Shown here piece after piece: positions 45,121-53,118 of a stretch of 64,000 nt of DNA. The notes beneath the pieces were generated by a model that had not been told where the DNA came from, did no database searches, and worked only from the letters and a program-made list of their open reading frames with translations. The position numbers were made by a program, and so were the translations under genes. Origin of the DNA: an uncultured Bacteroidales bacterium (lineage in GTDB: Bacteria > Bacteroidota > Bacteroidia > Bacteroidales > Bacteroidaceae); assembly GCA_945833885.1 (NCBI GenBank), contig CAMAFY010000010.1, positions 1 through 64,000 on the forward strand, written 5' to 3'. Within the stretch, counting starts at the first letter, position 1. Each line of letters begins with the position of its first letter.

Positions 45121-45245
45121 GTTTTTCGGTTGAAAACGCCTCATCTGTTCACTTTCACGCGGCATTTTTCCATATTGCGTTTTGAAAATGTAACGTTTAT
45201 CACCTGTCATTCAACACATAAAATCCGGAAGTATCTGAAAAAAAG

Positions 45246-45434
45246 CCGGGAAATCTTCCATCGGAGGCAAGGCTTTGTAAATGAAATAGCGGGGGAAACG
45301 GAAGGAATGCACGGGGAAATCTACCGTCGGACGAAGGACTTTATATGCGAAACAGCGGGGGAAACGGAAGGAATGCGCCGAGAAATCCTTGTTTAGGTAC
45401 AGAATTTTGCGGAAGAAACAATGGGGGAAACCGA
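45246..45434. repeat. 66-bp tandem repeat, about 2.8 copies
   Basis: GGGGGAAAC starts at 45291, 45357 and 45423, steps of exactly 66 bp. The first two copies share most positions, including GGAAGGAATGC. Confidence 0.92.
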
Positions 45435-45454
45435 TCCATTTCACTTGATTTCGA

Positions 45455-45492
45455 AAAAAAAAAGAAGGCCCTGCAGCATCTGCCACGGGACC
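45455..45492 (-). terminator. Terminator of the 45767 gene
   Basis: AAGGCCCTG and CGGGACCTT form an imperfect stem, followed on the minus strand by about ten T. Confidence 0.6.
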
Positions 45493-45640
45493 TTTCTATC
45501 ATTTTTTCGGGTTTCGAGAATTACCTTCCCAAACGTTTTCGAATACCGTTGCGGAGTGCATTTTATCCACTTTCGCCTCTTTCCGGCTCAAAAAGCCTAT
45601 TGATTCAGGGAAATAATCTGCACTTTCCTTTATTTACAGA

Positions 45641-45750
45641 GGATTTCCACCTCGAACACTTCCACAGAATCATTCGGACACTCCGAAGTTCTCCTTAATC
45701 CGCAAAGGATTTTCACCTCGGAAACTGCCGCGAAATCGGAAAAAAATTTC
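45641..45750. repeat. 65-bp direct repeat, about 1.7 copies
   Basis: AGGATTTCCACCTCG at 45641 recurs as AGGATTTTCACCTCG at 45706; the following 20 bp are also similar. Confidence 0.7.
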
Positions 45751-45766
45751 GGACAGATTCCCGCCG

Positions 45767-46624
45767 TCAGAACACCACTCCGAGGGAGAAGGTGAACTTA
45801 TTCTGTCTTGTACGCGCGTGTTCGTAGAATTCCTGGTCGTTCAATCCGAGGCCATAGTTCATACCTGCCTTGAAATGATCGTAGCGGACGGAAACTCCGA
45901 TTTCCCACATTGCATTCACGCGGTCGGGTATCGCCTCGTCCACACGTTCGTTCATGGTGCTGAAACCTCCCGTCTCCGCTGCCCTCCATGGCCAGTTGTC
46001 GGTGTCGACAATGCTCTCGCCGGGATTGAGATAGTTGCCATATTTCTGCCCGTGGCTACAACCTTCGCGCCCCCAAGAACGGTAAACGCCAGCCATGGCC
46101 ACGTTGAAACCGAAGCCCGTACTGACATCGATGCACAGCGGTGACGCGGTTTCTATGTGGTAAACAGCCTGCAACGGCACGTAGAGGTCGTGTTCTGTGA
46201 AGCGGTTATACCCCATCATCTGCACGGCACTGCTGTTGGAAACATAGAGTTCGTAGAACAATCCGGTGCGGAAACCAAAGTTATTGTCCCACGTCGGCTG
46301 CAACGAGATGCCGAACTGCACGCCATTGAGGAACTTATTGTGCTCTCCCCAGAGGTTTTCGTGGTGTCTTCCCCCTCCGAAGAGCCGTGTTCCATAGCGC
46401 TTTGTCACGAGTCCTACCTCGAAAGCCACCGGAACGTCATCGTATCCGCTGTCGTTTTTCTTGAAATGATGTGATTTCTTCCGGTTGAAGTCCGATCCTC
46501 CGCTGTTGAAATAGCGCGAGTTTTCGTGAGGTTTTGCCGGCCTGTGCCACGATTGTGCCTGCGCCGTCGCTCCGCAGAAGGCTATGGCAAGCATCGCCAA
46601 TGCCAATGTTCTGATAGTTTTCAT
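45767..46624 (-). CDS. Outer-membrane beta-barrel protein of unknown function
   Basis: A 285-residue protein with a signal peptide (cut after ATAQAQ). A polar, histidine-rich linker (residues 25-65) is followed by alternating strands (FEVGLVTKRYGTRLF, FGISLQPTWDNNFGFRTGLF) and a C-terminal strand FTFSLGVVF ending in phenylalanine, as in small outer-membrane barrels of the porin-family type. No specific family is recognised. It sits downstream of the feo genes with its own consensus promoter, so a link to iron is not implied. Confidence 0.72.
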   Translation of the reverse strand: MKTIRTLALAMLAIAFCGATAQAQSWHRPAKPHENSRYFNSGGSDFNRKKSHHFKKNDSGYDDVPVAFEVGLVTKRYGTRLFGGGRHHENLWGEHNKFLNGVQFGISLQPTWDNNFGFRTGLFYELYVSNSSAVQMMGYNRFTEHDLYVPLQAVYHIETASPLCIDVSTGFGFNVAMAGVYRSWGREGCSHGQKYGNYLNPGESIVDTDNWPWRAAETGGFSTMNERVDEAIPDRVNAMWEIGVSVRYDHFKAGMNYGLGLNDQEFYEHARTRQNKFTFSLGVVF

Positions 46625-46739
46625 AGTTCCATGTCATTCATTATGTGTAGGTTCCGTCCGTCGGTTCCTGCATCTTCCGCCCTCTTCCCGGCCGATTGGG
46701 GAGGCAAGATGCGGCAAAACCTATTTCCGGAACGCGCTG

Positions 46740-46770
46740 CAAAGGTATGCAAAACTATTGAAACACGCAA
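46740..46770 (-). promoter_or_regulatory. Promoter of the 45767 gene
   Basis: On the minus strand TTGC (46770-46767), exactly 19 bp, then TACCTTTG (46747-46740). Confidence 0.7.
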
Positions 46771-46795
46771 AGTTTTCTGCACTAAAAATGTCAAA

Positions 46796-46942
46796 TCACC
46801 GGAAATCATCGCATTTTCCGCGCTTCCGGCAGTTCTCGCAACCCGTGGATCCGCATTTTCCGTGCCCGTTCCGCAGGTGACGAACAGCCATCATCACCAA
46901 CAAAACGATGATGACGACGACGATAAAAGTAGCGATATTCAT
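46796..46942 (-). CDS. FeoB-associated Cys-rich membrane protein (48 aa)
   Basis: A 48-residue peptide. A short N-terminus is followed by one membrane helix (IATFIVVVIIVLLVMMAV, residues 3-20) and a basic cytosolic tail with four cysteines at positions 30, 35, 38 and 44 (KCGSTGCENCRKRGKCDDFR). This layout is that of the FeoB-associated Cys-rich membrane family, found downstream of feoB in many bacteria and thought to assist ferrous iron uptake. Here it lies 400 bp downstream of feoB on the same strand, with a 22-bp array between. It is easily missed because of its size. Confidence 0.87.
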   Translation of the reverse strand: MNIATFIVVVIIVLLVMMAVRHLRNGHGKCGSTGCENCRKRGKCDDFR

Positions 46943-47341
46943 TGTGTTCTATGTATATTTTTCACTAAAAAAGGGGGATTACGAACCTCGGACGCTGTGG
47001 AAAAAAGGATTCATCACCCATCTTTTTCCGCGAACAGGAAGAAGAAGGGGATGCCCGTTCCGGAGCATCCCGACCTCTTGTTCATATCGTCCGAGAGGCA
47101 TCATCCGCCACCCCTCGCAGCGGCATCCGCAAAGGCTGATGAAGGAGGCGGGGATGTGCCTTAAAAAGTGCCGCTTTTTCCATCAGAAAGTACGGAACTT
47201 CCGACCGTAAAGTACGGAACATTCCCTCACAAAGTGCGGCACTTTTCCAGCACCGTTCCAAGCCCTCCGTTTTGCGGGTGCCGAAGCCGTGGTCGGCCCT
47301 TTCCGCCAAGGTGTCTTACGGGTGCCGAATCCGCCCTGGCA
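46943..47341. other. Gap between feoB and its associated peptide gene
   Basis: 399 bp that hold a four-unit dyad-core array; I see no clear terminator, so cotranscription remains possible. Confidence 0.65.
47161..47250. repeat. 22-bp dyad-core array, 4 units
   Basis: The centres are at 47171, 47193, 47215 and 47237. Cores read AAAGTGCCGCTTTTT, AAAGTACGGAACTTC, AAAGTACGGAACATT and AAAGTGCGGCACTTT. Confidence 0.93.
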
Positions 47342-49681
47342 TTATGCCGCAATCAGTGCCACCAACCATGCGCAAAGCCATGCGATGACGCACTGTCCCA
47401 CAGCCACCAACCACGCCCAACGCTTGCTGAGTTCGCGGCGAATGGCCGCCACAGCCGCCACACACGGCGTATAGAGGAGCGAGAAGACGAGAAGGGCAAG
47501 CGCGGCATTGTCCGTAAGGACCGTCGCCAAAGCACCCGCCGGGAACAGTATTCCGAGGGTGCCCACAACGCTTTCCTTGGCCATAAAGCCCGAGATGAGC
47601 GCCACCACGATGCGCCAATCGGCAAAGCCCATGGGGGCGAACACGGGCGCAATGCCCCCCGCAATGGTGGCAAGCATGCTCTGCGAGGCATCGGAAACCA
47701 TGGTGAGGCGGAAGTCGAAATGCTGCAGGAACCAGATAAGAATGCTCGCCAGGAAGATGATGGTGAACGCCCTCTGCATGAAATCGCGCGCCTTTTCCCA
47801 CATCAACATCAGCACATTCCGTGCGTGAGGCAGACGATAGCAGGGAAGTTCCATGACAAACGGCACGGGTTCGCCGCGCAACAGGGTGGATTTATAGAGG
47901 AATGTGACGAGAATACCGACGATAATGCCCGACAGATAAAGGGAAAACATGATGATTCCTCCACGTCCGGGGAAGAAAGCGGCGCAAAGGAAGGCATAGA
48001 CGGGGAGTTTTGCCGTACACGACATGAAGGGAATGAGCAGAATCGTCAGTCTTCGGTCGCGTTCGGAGGGGAGTGTCCGCGTCGACATCACGGCAGGAAC
48101 GGAGCATCCGAAGCCCAAAAGCATGGGCACAATGCTGCGTCCCGAAAGTCCGAGACGGCGCAACAGGCGGTCCATCACAAAGGCTATGCGCGCCATGTAT
48201 CCCGAATCTTCAAGGAGGGATAGGAAGAAGAAGAGCAGAACGATGATGGGCATGAAACTGACCACCGCGCCCACTCCGGCACAAATGCCGTCAACCACCA
48301 GGCTCTGCACCACCTCGCTGATGTGAAGTCCCTGCATTCCCACCGACAACCAATCGGTGAAAAGCCCCACGCCCTCGTCGAAAACATCCTGCAACCACGC
48401 GCCGAGACTGTCGAAAGTGAGGTAGAAGATGACGGCCATGATGGCGATGAACGCCGGCAGTGCCGTGAACTTACCCGTCAGTATCCGGTCGATGGCCCTG
48501 CTTCTGTGCTGTTCGCGGCTCTCATGTGGCTTCACCACACACCTGCGGCACAGGGCTTTGATGAAGGAATAGCGCATTTCGGCCAGGGCTGCCGGCGGAT
48601 CAAGGTGGCGTTCATGCTCCAAAACGTGCAGCATGTGTTGCATGGTCTCGCGCTCCTCGCCGTCAAGCCGCAGGGCTTCCAGCACGCTTTCGTCGCCCTC
48701 GACCAGTTTTCCGGCGGCAAACCTTACGGGCAATCCCGCCGTACGAGCCCTGCCCTCGATGAGGTGCATCAGGGCATGGAGGCAACGGTGCAGGGAACCG
48801 CCATGGCTATCGTCGGCACGGCAGAAGTCCTGACGCTGAGGTGGTTCCTGATAACGCGCCACGTGGATGGCATGTTCCACAAGTTCGTCCACACCCTCGT
48901 TCCGCGCCGCCGATATGGGCACTACGGGAATTCCCAACTGATGTTCCATCTCGTTGATGAGAATGGTGCCGCCATTGCCGCGCATTTCGTCCATCATGTT
49001 CAGCGCCAGCACCATGGGAACACCCAGTTCCAGCAACTGCATGGTAAGGTAAAGGTTGCGTTCGATGTTCGTGGCATCAACGATGTTGATGATGGCGTGC
49101 GGACGTTCCTCCAACACGAACCGGCGGCTCACGCCCTCTTCTGTCGTATAGGGCGAGAGGCTGTACAGGCCCGGAAGGTCGGTAACCTCCGTATCCGAGT
49201 GCCCGCGTATCTGACCTGTCTTGCGGTCAACCGTGACACCGGGGAAGTTTCCTACGTGCTGATTGGAGCCGGTGAGTTGGTTGAAAAGCGTCGTCTTTCC
49301 GCAGTTCTGGTTGCCGACGAGTGCAAATCGGAGTTTCTCATCGCGTGCCACCGCCCGGGGTTCGCTGGAATCGTGGAAGCGTTCGCCCATCTCACCGAAT
49401 CCGGGGTGCGCGCGTCGGGGCTTCGGAATCTCAATCACCTCCTCCTCAGGAACGTCGTAAGCCACCTCAATCTGCGCGGCATCCGCCTTGCAGAGCGAAA
49501 GCATATAGCCGTGGATTTCAAGGATCATGGGGTCGCCCATCGGAGCAAACTTCACCAGTTGCACCACAGTGCCTGGTATGACTCCCATATCCAGGAAGTG
49601 CTGACGCAACTTGCCCGTCCCGCCCACAGCGGTGATGAGCACCCGTTGTCCAATGCCGATATCGCAAAGTGTTGTATTCAT
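47342..49681 (-). CDS. feoB: FeoA-FeoB fusion ferrous iron transporter
   Basis: A 779-residue inner-membrane protein. Residues 1-75 are a FeoA (SH3-like) domain, joined by a linker to the FeoB G domain: G1 GNQNCGKT at 123-130, G2 around GVTVD (148-152), G3 DLPG at 168-171 and G4 NMMD at 228-231. A helical GDI-like domain follows, then two Gate segments with about eleven membrane helices. It imports Fe2+ under GTP control. FeoA is usually a separate gene; the fusion is common in Bacteroidetes. The Cys-rich peptide downstream and the Fur-family gene upstream on the same strand make this an iron locus. Confidence 0.96.
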   Translation of the reverse strand: MNTTLCDIGIGQRVLITAVGGTGKLRQHFLDMGVIPGTVVQLVKFAPMGDPMILEIHGYMLSLCKADAAQIEVAYDVPEEEVIEIPKPRRAHPGFGEMGERFHDSSEPRAVARDEKLRFALVGNQNCGKTTLFNQLTGSNQHVGNFPGVTVDRKTGQIRGHSDTEVTDLPGLYSLSPYTTEEGVSRRFVLEERPHAIINIVDATNIERNLYLTMQLLELGVPMVLALNMMDEMRGNGGTILINEMEHQLGIPVVPISAARNEGVDELVEHAIHVARYQEPPQRQDFCRADDSHGGSLHRCLHALMHLIEGRARTAGLPVRFAAGKLVEGDESVLEALRLDGEERETMQHMLHVLEHERHLDPPAALAEMRYSFIKALCRRCVVKPHESREQHRSRAIDRILTGKFTALPAFIAIMAVIFYLTFDSLGAWLQDVFDEGVGLFTDWLSVGMQGLHISEVVQSLVVDGICAGVGAVVSFMPIIVLLFFFLSLLEDSGYMARIAFVMDRLLRRLGLSGRSIVPMLLGFGCSVPAVMSTRTLPSERDRRLTILLIPFMSCTAKLPVYAFLCAAFFPGRGGIIMFSLYLSGIIVGILVTFLYKSTLLRGEPVPFVMELPCYRLPHARNVLMLMWEKARDFMQRAFTIIFLASILIWFLQHFDFRLTMVSDASQSMLATIAGGIAPVFAPMGFADWRIVVALISGFMAKESVVGTLGILFPAGALATVLTDNAALALLVFSLLYTPCVAAVAAIRRELSKRWAWLVAVGQCVIAWLCAWLVALIAA

Positions 49682-50473
49682 TGTTCCTTTTGTTTGAGGT
49701 TCTCTCCGGTTTCAGGCATCATCGTACCATCGGTTTCCGGAATTTTCAGCCGCAAAAATACGCATAAAAGCGCCATTTCTTACGTCTTTTCGCTACAAAC
49801 CTCCGTTTTTCGGCAGGAACCACAGCGTTTTTGGTCAAAAGTTTTTGCAAAACATACACTTTATTCCCCCGCCGGTTCGTCAGGAAATCAGGCCAAAGCG
49901 CATAAAAAACAACGTACTCCTTCTTCTGAAGATGAAGAATGGAGACGTTGAACGTCAGACGGATGATGGCATTTTCGTTGCCACACGCCATCATCCCCTC
50001 CGAAACAAGGTCGGGAATTGTGGTCGGTTTCAATGTTGGGAAGCCGTCCTTCCAGATAGTTCTTCCGAGGGATTCCGCACCGGATCTCCTCGTTCTGCCA
50101 CACACACGGCAGCACACTTTCACTTTGATGGCAGGAAAAATCACGAAAGGAAAAGGGATTTCACGAGAGGAAAAAGGGCTGCCCGCGAAAGAAAGACTCA
50201 GGCTTCACAACGAAATGACGGGAAATCCGTGAAAGGAATCGAAGCGGTTCGCGGAAGGAAATGTAATGTTTCCCAAAAGGGGAAACGATGGTTCGAAAAA
50301 GAAAAAAAGGCGACACGCAAAAGAGATGAAGGCGGTTCGCCCCCCTGAAAACAAGCGGTCCGCAAGGAGAAGATGGGGAAAACGGGAAGAGGATGCAGAA
50401 GATTTCGCGGATGCCATGCGAAAAACAATGGGAGAAAAAAGGGAAAATATTCGCATGACACCCGCAGAACGCC
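49682..50473. other. Gap between the Fur-family gene and feoB
   Basis: 792 bp. A minus-strand TATTTTTG (49755-49762) may be the feoB -7 element. The right part is a ten-unit degenerate 22-bp array. I see no gene. Confidence 0.65.
50142..50359. repeat. Degenerate 22-bp array, about 10 units
   Basis: After a 20-bp first unit, nine consecutive 22-bp units start at 50162, 50184, 50206, 50228, 50250, 50272, 50294, 50316 and 50338. Most begin CGCGAAAGGAA-like and end GCGGTT-like, but no two are identical. The register survives although the sequence has drifted. Confidence 0.8.
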
Positions 50474-50914
50474 TCAACATCCCATGCTCTTCCGGCACTG
50501 CGCACAGATGCCTTTCACCACATACTCCGTCTCGCGCACCAGAAAGTCGGGCGAAACGTCGACGAGAGGTATGGGAACATCGTCGAGACACCACGTCCTA
50601 TGGCATTTCACACACGAAAGATGTACGTGGCCATGATGGTGTCTGGCGTCGTCACATTGGCATACACAGTACTTCTGACTGCCGGACCCGTCGTCGATAA
50701 GGTGCAACAAACGAGCCTCGGAGAACAGCGTCAGCGTACGGAAAATGGTGGACTTGTCGACGGGATAGAGCAAGTTCTCCACATCGGCAAGCGCGAAAGC
50801 ATTGTGCATCCTCTGACGTATCGTACGCCAAATCAGGCAACGCAGGGCGGTAAGCCGGATGCCTGCCGCCGCAAGTTCCTCGTCATAGACCTTTGAATGA
50901 TTGGTTTCCATCAT
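50474..50914 (-). CDS. Fur-family transcriptional regulator
   Basis: About 146 residues. The N-terminal winged helix (RLTALRCLIWRTI, then KSTIFRTLTLFSEARLLHLI) is followed by the metal-sensing half with HHHGHVHLSC, a CVKC-type pair and a final CAQCRKSMGC, giving the two zinc-binding cysteine pairs of the family. It may be Fur or a zinc-sensing relative; the position upstream of feoB on the same strand favours iron. Starts at 50938, 50914 and 50911 are all possible; I chose MMETNHSKVY as nearest the usual family length. Confidence 0.85.
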   Translation of the reverse strand: MMETNHSKVYDEELAAAGIRLTALRCLIWRTIRQRMHNAFALADVENLLYPVDKSTIFRTLTLFSEARLLHLIDDGSGSQKYCVCQCDDARHHHGHVHLSCVKCHRTWCLDDVPIPLVDVSPDFLVRETEYVVKGICAQCRKSMGC

Positions 50915-51128
50915 CGATTGTATCGTGTTTGGAGGCATCTATAATTTTGATTTGACGGATTTCGCGCCTGCCTTCGGAATCGGTTTTACTGAGAGAGAGA
51001 AAAAAGAGTGCCTTATGTGTCTGAACCGACGGCGGAACCTGCCCCGGGAAAGGCTGAAAAAGGGCATGACGTATGCCATAAAAAAGCATGAAGGATTCGG
51101 GACTGCTACCCGCAGAAGCCGCCACAAG

Positions 51129-52292
51129 TCACTCCTGATGGCCGAACTTATACACTCCACGCGGGAACTGCATGGTGCAGCAATGCAGACTTCCGTGCTG
51201 GATAATGAGGGGACGGCAGTCGACACCCACCACTTCGCGACCGGGGAACGCCTGTGCCACCTGTTCGAGAGCCTTGGCATCGTTGTCCGGTTGGCCGTAG
51301 GTTGGCACAAGCACCGCCGTGTTCATGATGAGGAAGTTGGCATAAGTTGCCGGCAAGCGCTCGCCTTCCTCCATACAAGCGTCGGGCATCGGCAGAGGAA
51401 TGAGGCGGAATGGTGCCCCGGCATCGGTGCGGAAGGCCTGCAACTCCTCCTCCATCGCCTTCAATTCGGCGTAATGTTCGTCGGCGGGGTCGTCACATTT
51501 CACGTAAAGTATGGTGTCGTTCGGGCAAAGCCGCGCCAACGTGTCGATGTGACTGTCGGTATCGTCGCCCGCAAGATAGCCATGGTTGAGCCAAAGTATC
51601 CGCTTCGCGCCAAGGCGTTCGCCGAGCAATCGCTCCACAGCGCCCTTGTTCACGTGCGGAACAGCGTCACCTTCGCGCCGACGGTTTGCATTCAGCAAGC
51701 ATTCTGCGGTGGTTAGTATCGTGCCTTGCCCATCACTTTCTATCGCACCTCCCTCCAATTCGAAATCATTGCAGTCGTCGTAGTGGCCATCCACGGCACC
51801 CTGGGCGTAGACTGCGGCAGCATTGATGGCGTTGTCGCGTTGTGCCTCGAACTTTCCGCCCCATCCGTTGAAGCGGAAATCAAGGAGATGCCATCCATCT
51901 GTGTCCTCTACGGTGATGAAAGCATGGTCTCTGGCCCACGTATCGTCGGTCGGCGCCTCGAGGATGCAGATGTTTTTCCTTACATCTTCGGGCAAACGCC
52001 GCTCCAAGAGTTGCGCTACGGCATCAGGCTCCGGCGTAACGACCATCAAAGGCTGGCGCGATGCTATCTCGAAGGCCATTTTCAGATAGCACTCCGTCAC
52101 CTCTTTGAGCATCGGAGCCCAATCGGTTCCGGCATGAGGCCACGTTAATTGAATGGCACTCTGCGGCGCCCATTCCGCCGGCAACGTACGTTTCTTACGG
52201 CGCTCTTCGTGCTTGCCGTCCATTTCCTGCGCCAAAGTTTCGAAATTTGCGTCGGCAGAGACATCTTTTGGTGGTAAAGCGGTGAATATCAT
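51129..52292 (-). CDS. Agmatine deiminase family protein
   Basis: A 387-residue cytosolic enzyme of the guanidino-group-modifying family, which converts agmatine to N-carbamoylputrescine and ammonia; members in this group can also act on related guanidines. Landmarks: WPHAGTDW, DDTWARDHAF, ELEGGAIESDG, GDDTDSHIDTLA with the catalytic His and Asp, and the nucleophile cysteine in GSLHCCTMQFP at the C-terminus. The start is MIFTALPPKD; a TTG further upstream would overlap the preceding gene. It begins 29 bp after the calycin-like gene. No partner amidase gene is in view. Confidence 0.88.
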   Translation of the reverse strand: MIFTALPPKDVSADANFETLAQEMDGKHEERRKKRTLPAEWAPQSAIQLTWPHAGTDWAPMLKEVTECYLKMAFEIASRQPLMVVTPEPDAVAQLLERRLPEDVRKNICILEAPTDDTWARDHAFITVEDTDGWHLLDFRFNGWGGKFEAQRDNAINAAAVYAQGAVDGHYDDCNDFELEGGAIESDGQGTILTTAECLLNANRRREGDAVPHVNKGAVERLLGERLGAKRILWLNHGYLAGDDTDSHIDTLARLCPNDTILYVKCDDPADEHYAELKAMEEELQAFRTDAGAPFRLIPLPMPDACMEEGERLPATYANFLIMNTAVLVPTYGQPDNDAKALEQVAQAFPGREVVGVDCRPLIIQHGSLHCCTMQFPRGVYKFGHQE

Positions 52293-52321
52293 ACGGATGT
52301 TTAGGGGTAAAAGTTTCGATG

Positions 52322-52921
52322 TCAACGTATCATCTTACGGCCGTTACGGATGAAAATGCCGTTTCCGGGCTGCGCCTTCCGCTGTCCGAAGAGGTTGTAG
52401 ATGCGGTCATCCTCGCGGTCGGCCACAATGTTTTCGATGCCTTCGGGCTGAACATACTGTCCCGTCATGACGTAAGTGATGGAGCCGGGCATGTTGCCAT
52501 AGGTGTAAGTCAGCCGCAGACTGAAGGTGCGATCCGCGTGGTTGTAGTCCGCTTCGTGAAGGGTTCCGCTGATTTTCTTCTCAGCATCGTCCACGGTTAT
52601 GCTCTCTTCGATGGCCTGTTCCTTGTGGAAAGCGGCGGAAAGTGTGGTGTAATCGAAGTCGAACTCCGCATTGTGGATGGTGAAACTGGGAATTGTCAGT
52701 TTCATTGTATTGAAGGTGACGGCAGGCATTGTGATGTCTCCGGTAGAAGTTGTTTTAAGTTCGAAGGTGACAGTGTCGCAAGGATTCTCCTGAGATACCT
52801 CGATTCCCATGAAGACTCCCGAGAAACTGGATGCTCCGGCAAAGGACATCGGGCCCTGTTTTTGGGCAAAAGCGGTGAATGATGCAACAAAAGCGATGAA
52901 AAGGGTAAGGATTCGTGACAT
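52322..52921 (-). CDS. Calycin-like secreted protein with short C-terminal sorting-like end
   Basis: A 199-residue protein with a signal peptide (cut after ASFTAFAQ). The body is a run of strands (VTFELKTTSTGDITMPAVTF, ADRTFSLRLTYTYGNMPGS) like the calycin-like domain of Bacteroides secreted proteins, followed by IYNLFGQRKAQPGNGIFIRN and KMIR, the pattern seen at the C-terminus of many Prevotella secreted proteins and similar to type IX sorting signals. It probably binds a small hydrophobic ligand; none is known. It lies between the TonB receptor and the deiminase on the same strand. Confidence 0.72.
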   Translation of the reverse strand: MSRILTLFIAFVASFTAFAQKQGPMSFAGASSFSGVFMGIEVSQENPCDTVTFELKTTSTGDITMPAVTFNTMKLTIPSFTIHNAEFDFDYTTLSAAFHKEQAIEESITVDDAEKKISGTLHEADYNHADRTFSLRLTYTYGNMPGSITYVMTGQYVQPEGIENIVADREDDRIYNLFGQRKAQPGNGIFIRNGRKMIR

Positions 52922-53038
52922 ATAATATAATAGATAATGAGTGGCGATGTGGATAGTTTATGAGTGAGGATGTGGATGGTTAATGAACGACGATGTGGGA
53001 AATGACATCGGATGCGCGGAATTGAACAAATGGGATTG

Positions 53039-53118
53039 CCGCAGAATGGGGATGTATTTTCCGCAGAATGGGGATGTATTTTCCGCAGACGGAACTGCGT
53101 TTTCCGCAGGACCGGCGG
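53039..53118. repeat. 22-bp tandem array, 3-4 units
   Basis: CCGCAGAATGGGGATGTATT and two more T occurs twice without change at 53039 and 53061; a third, diverged unit of 21 bp starts at 53083 and a trace at 53104 runs up to the TonB receptor stop codon. Confidence 0.9.

Larger units (their letters stand above)
44972..45766. other. Gap between pdxS and the 45767 gene
   Basis: 795 bp holding the pdxS promoter, a 66-bp array, a terminator of the 45767 gene and a second repeat of about 65 bp. I see no gene. Confidence 0.7.

Noticed and set aside
48323-49951. Plus-strand open frame of 542 codons
   Set aside because: Antisense of the FeoA-FeoB gene.
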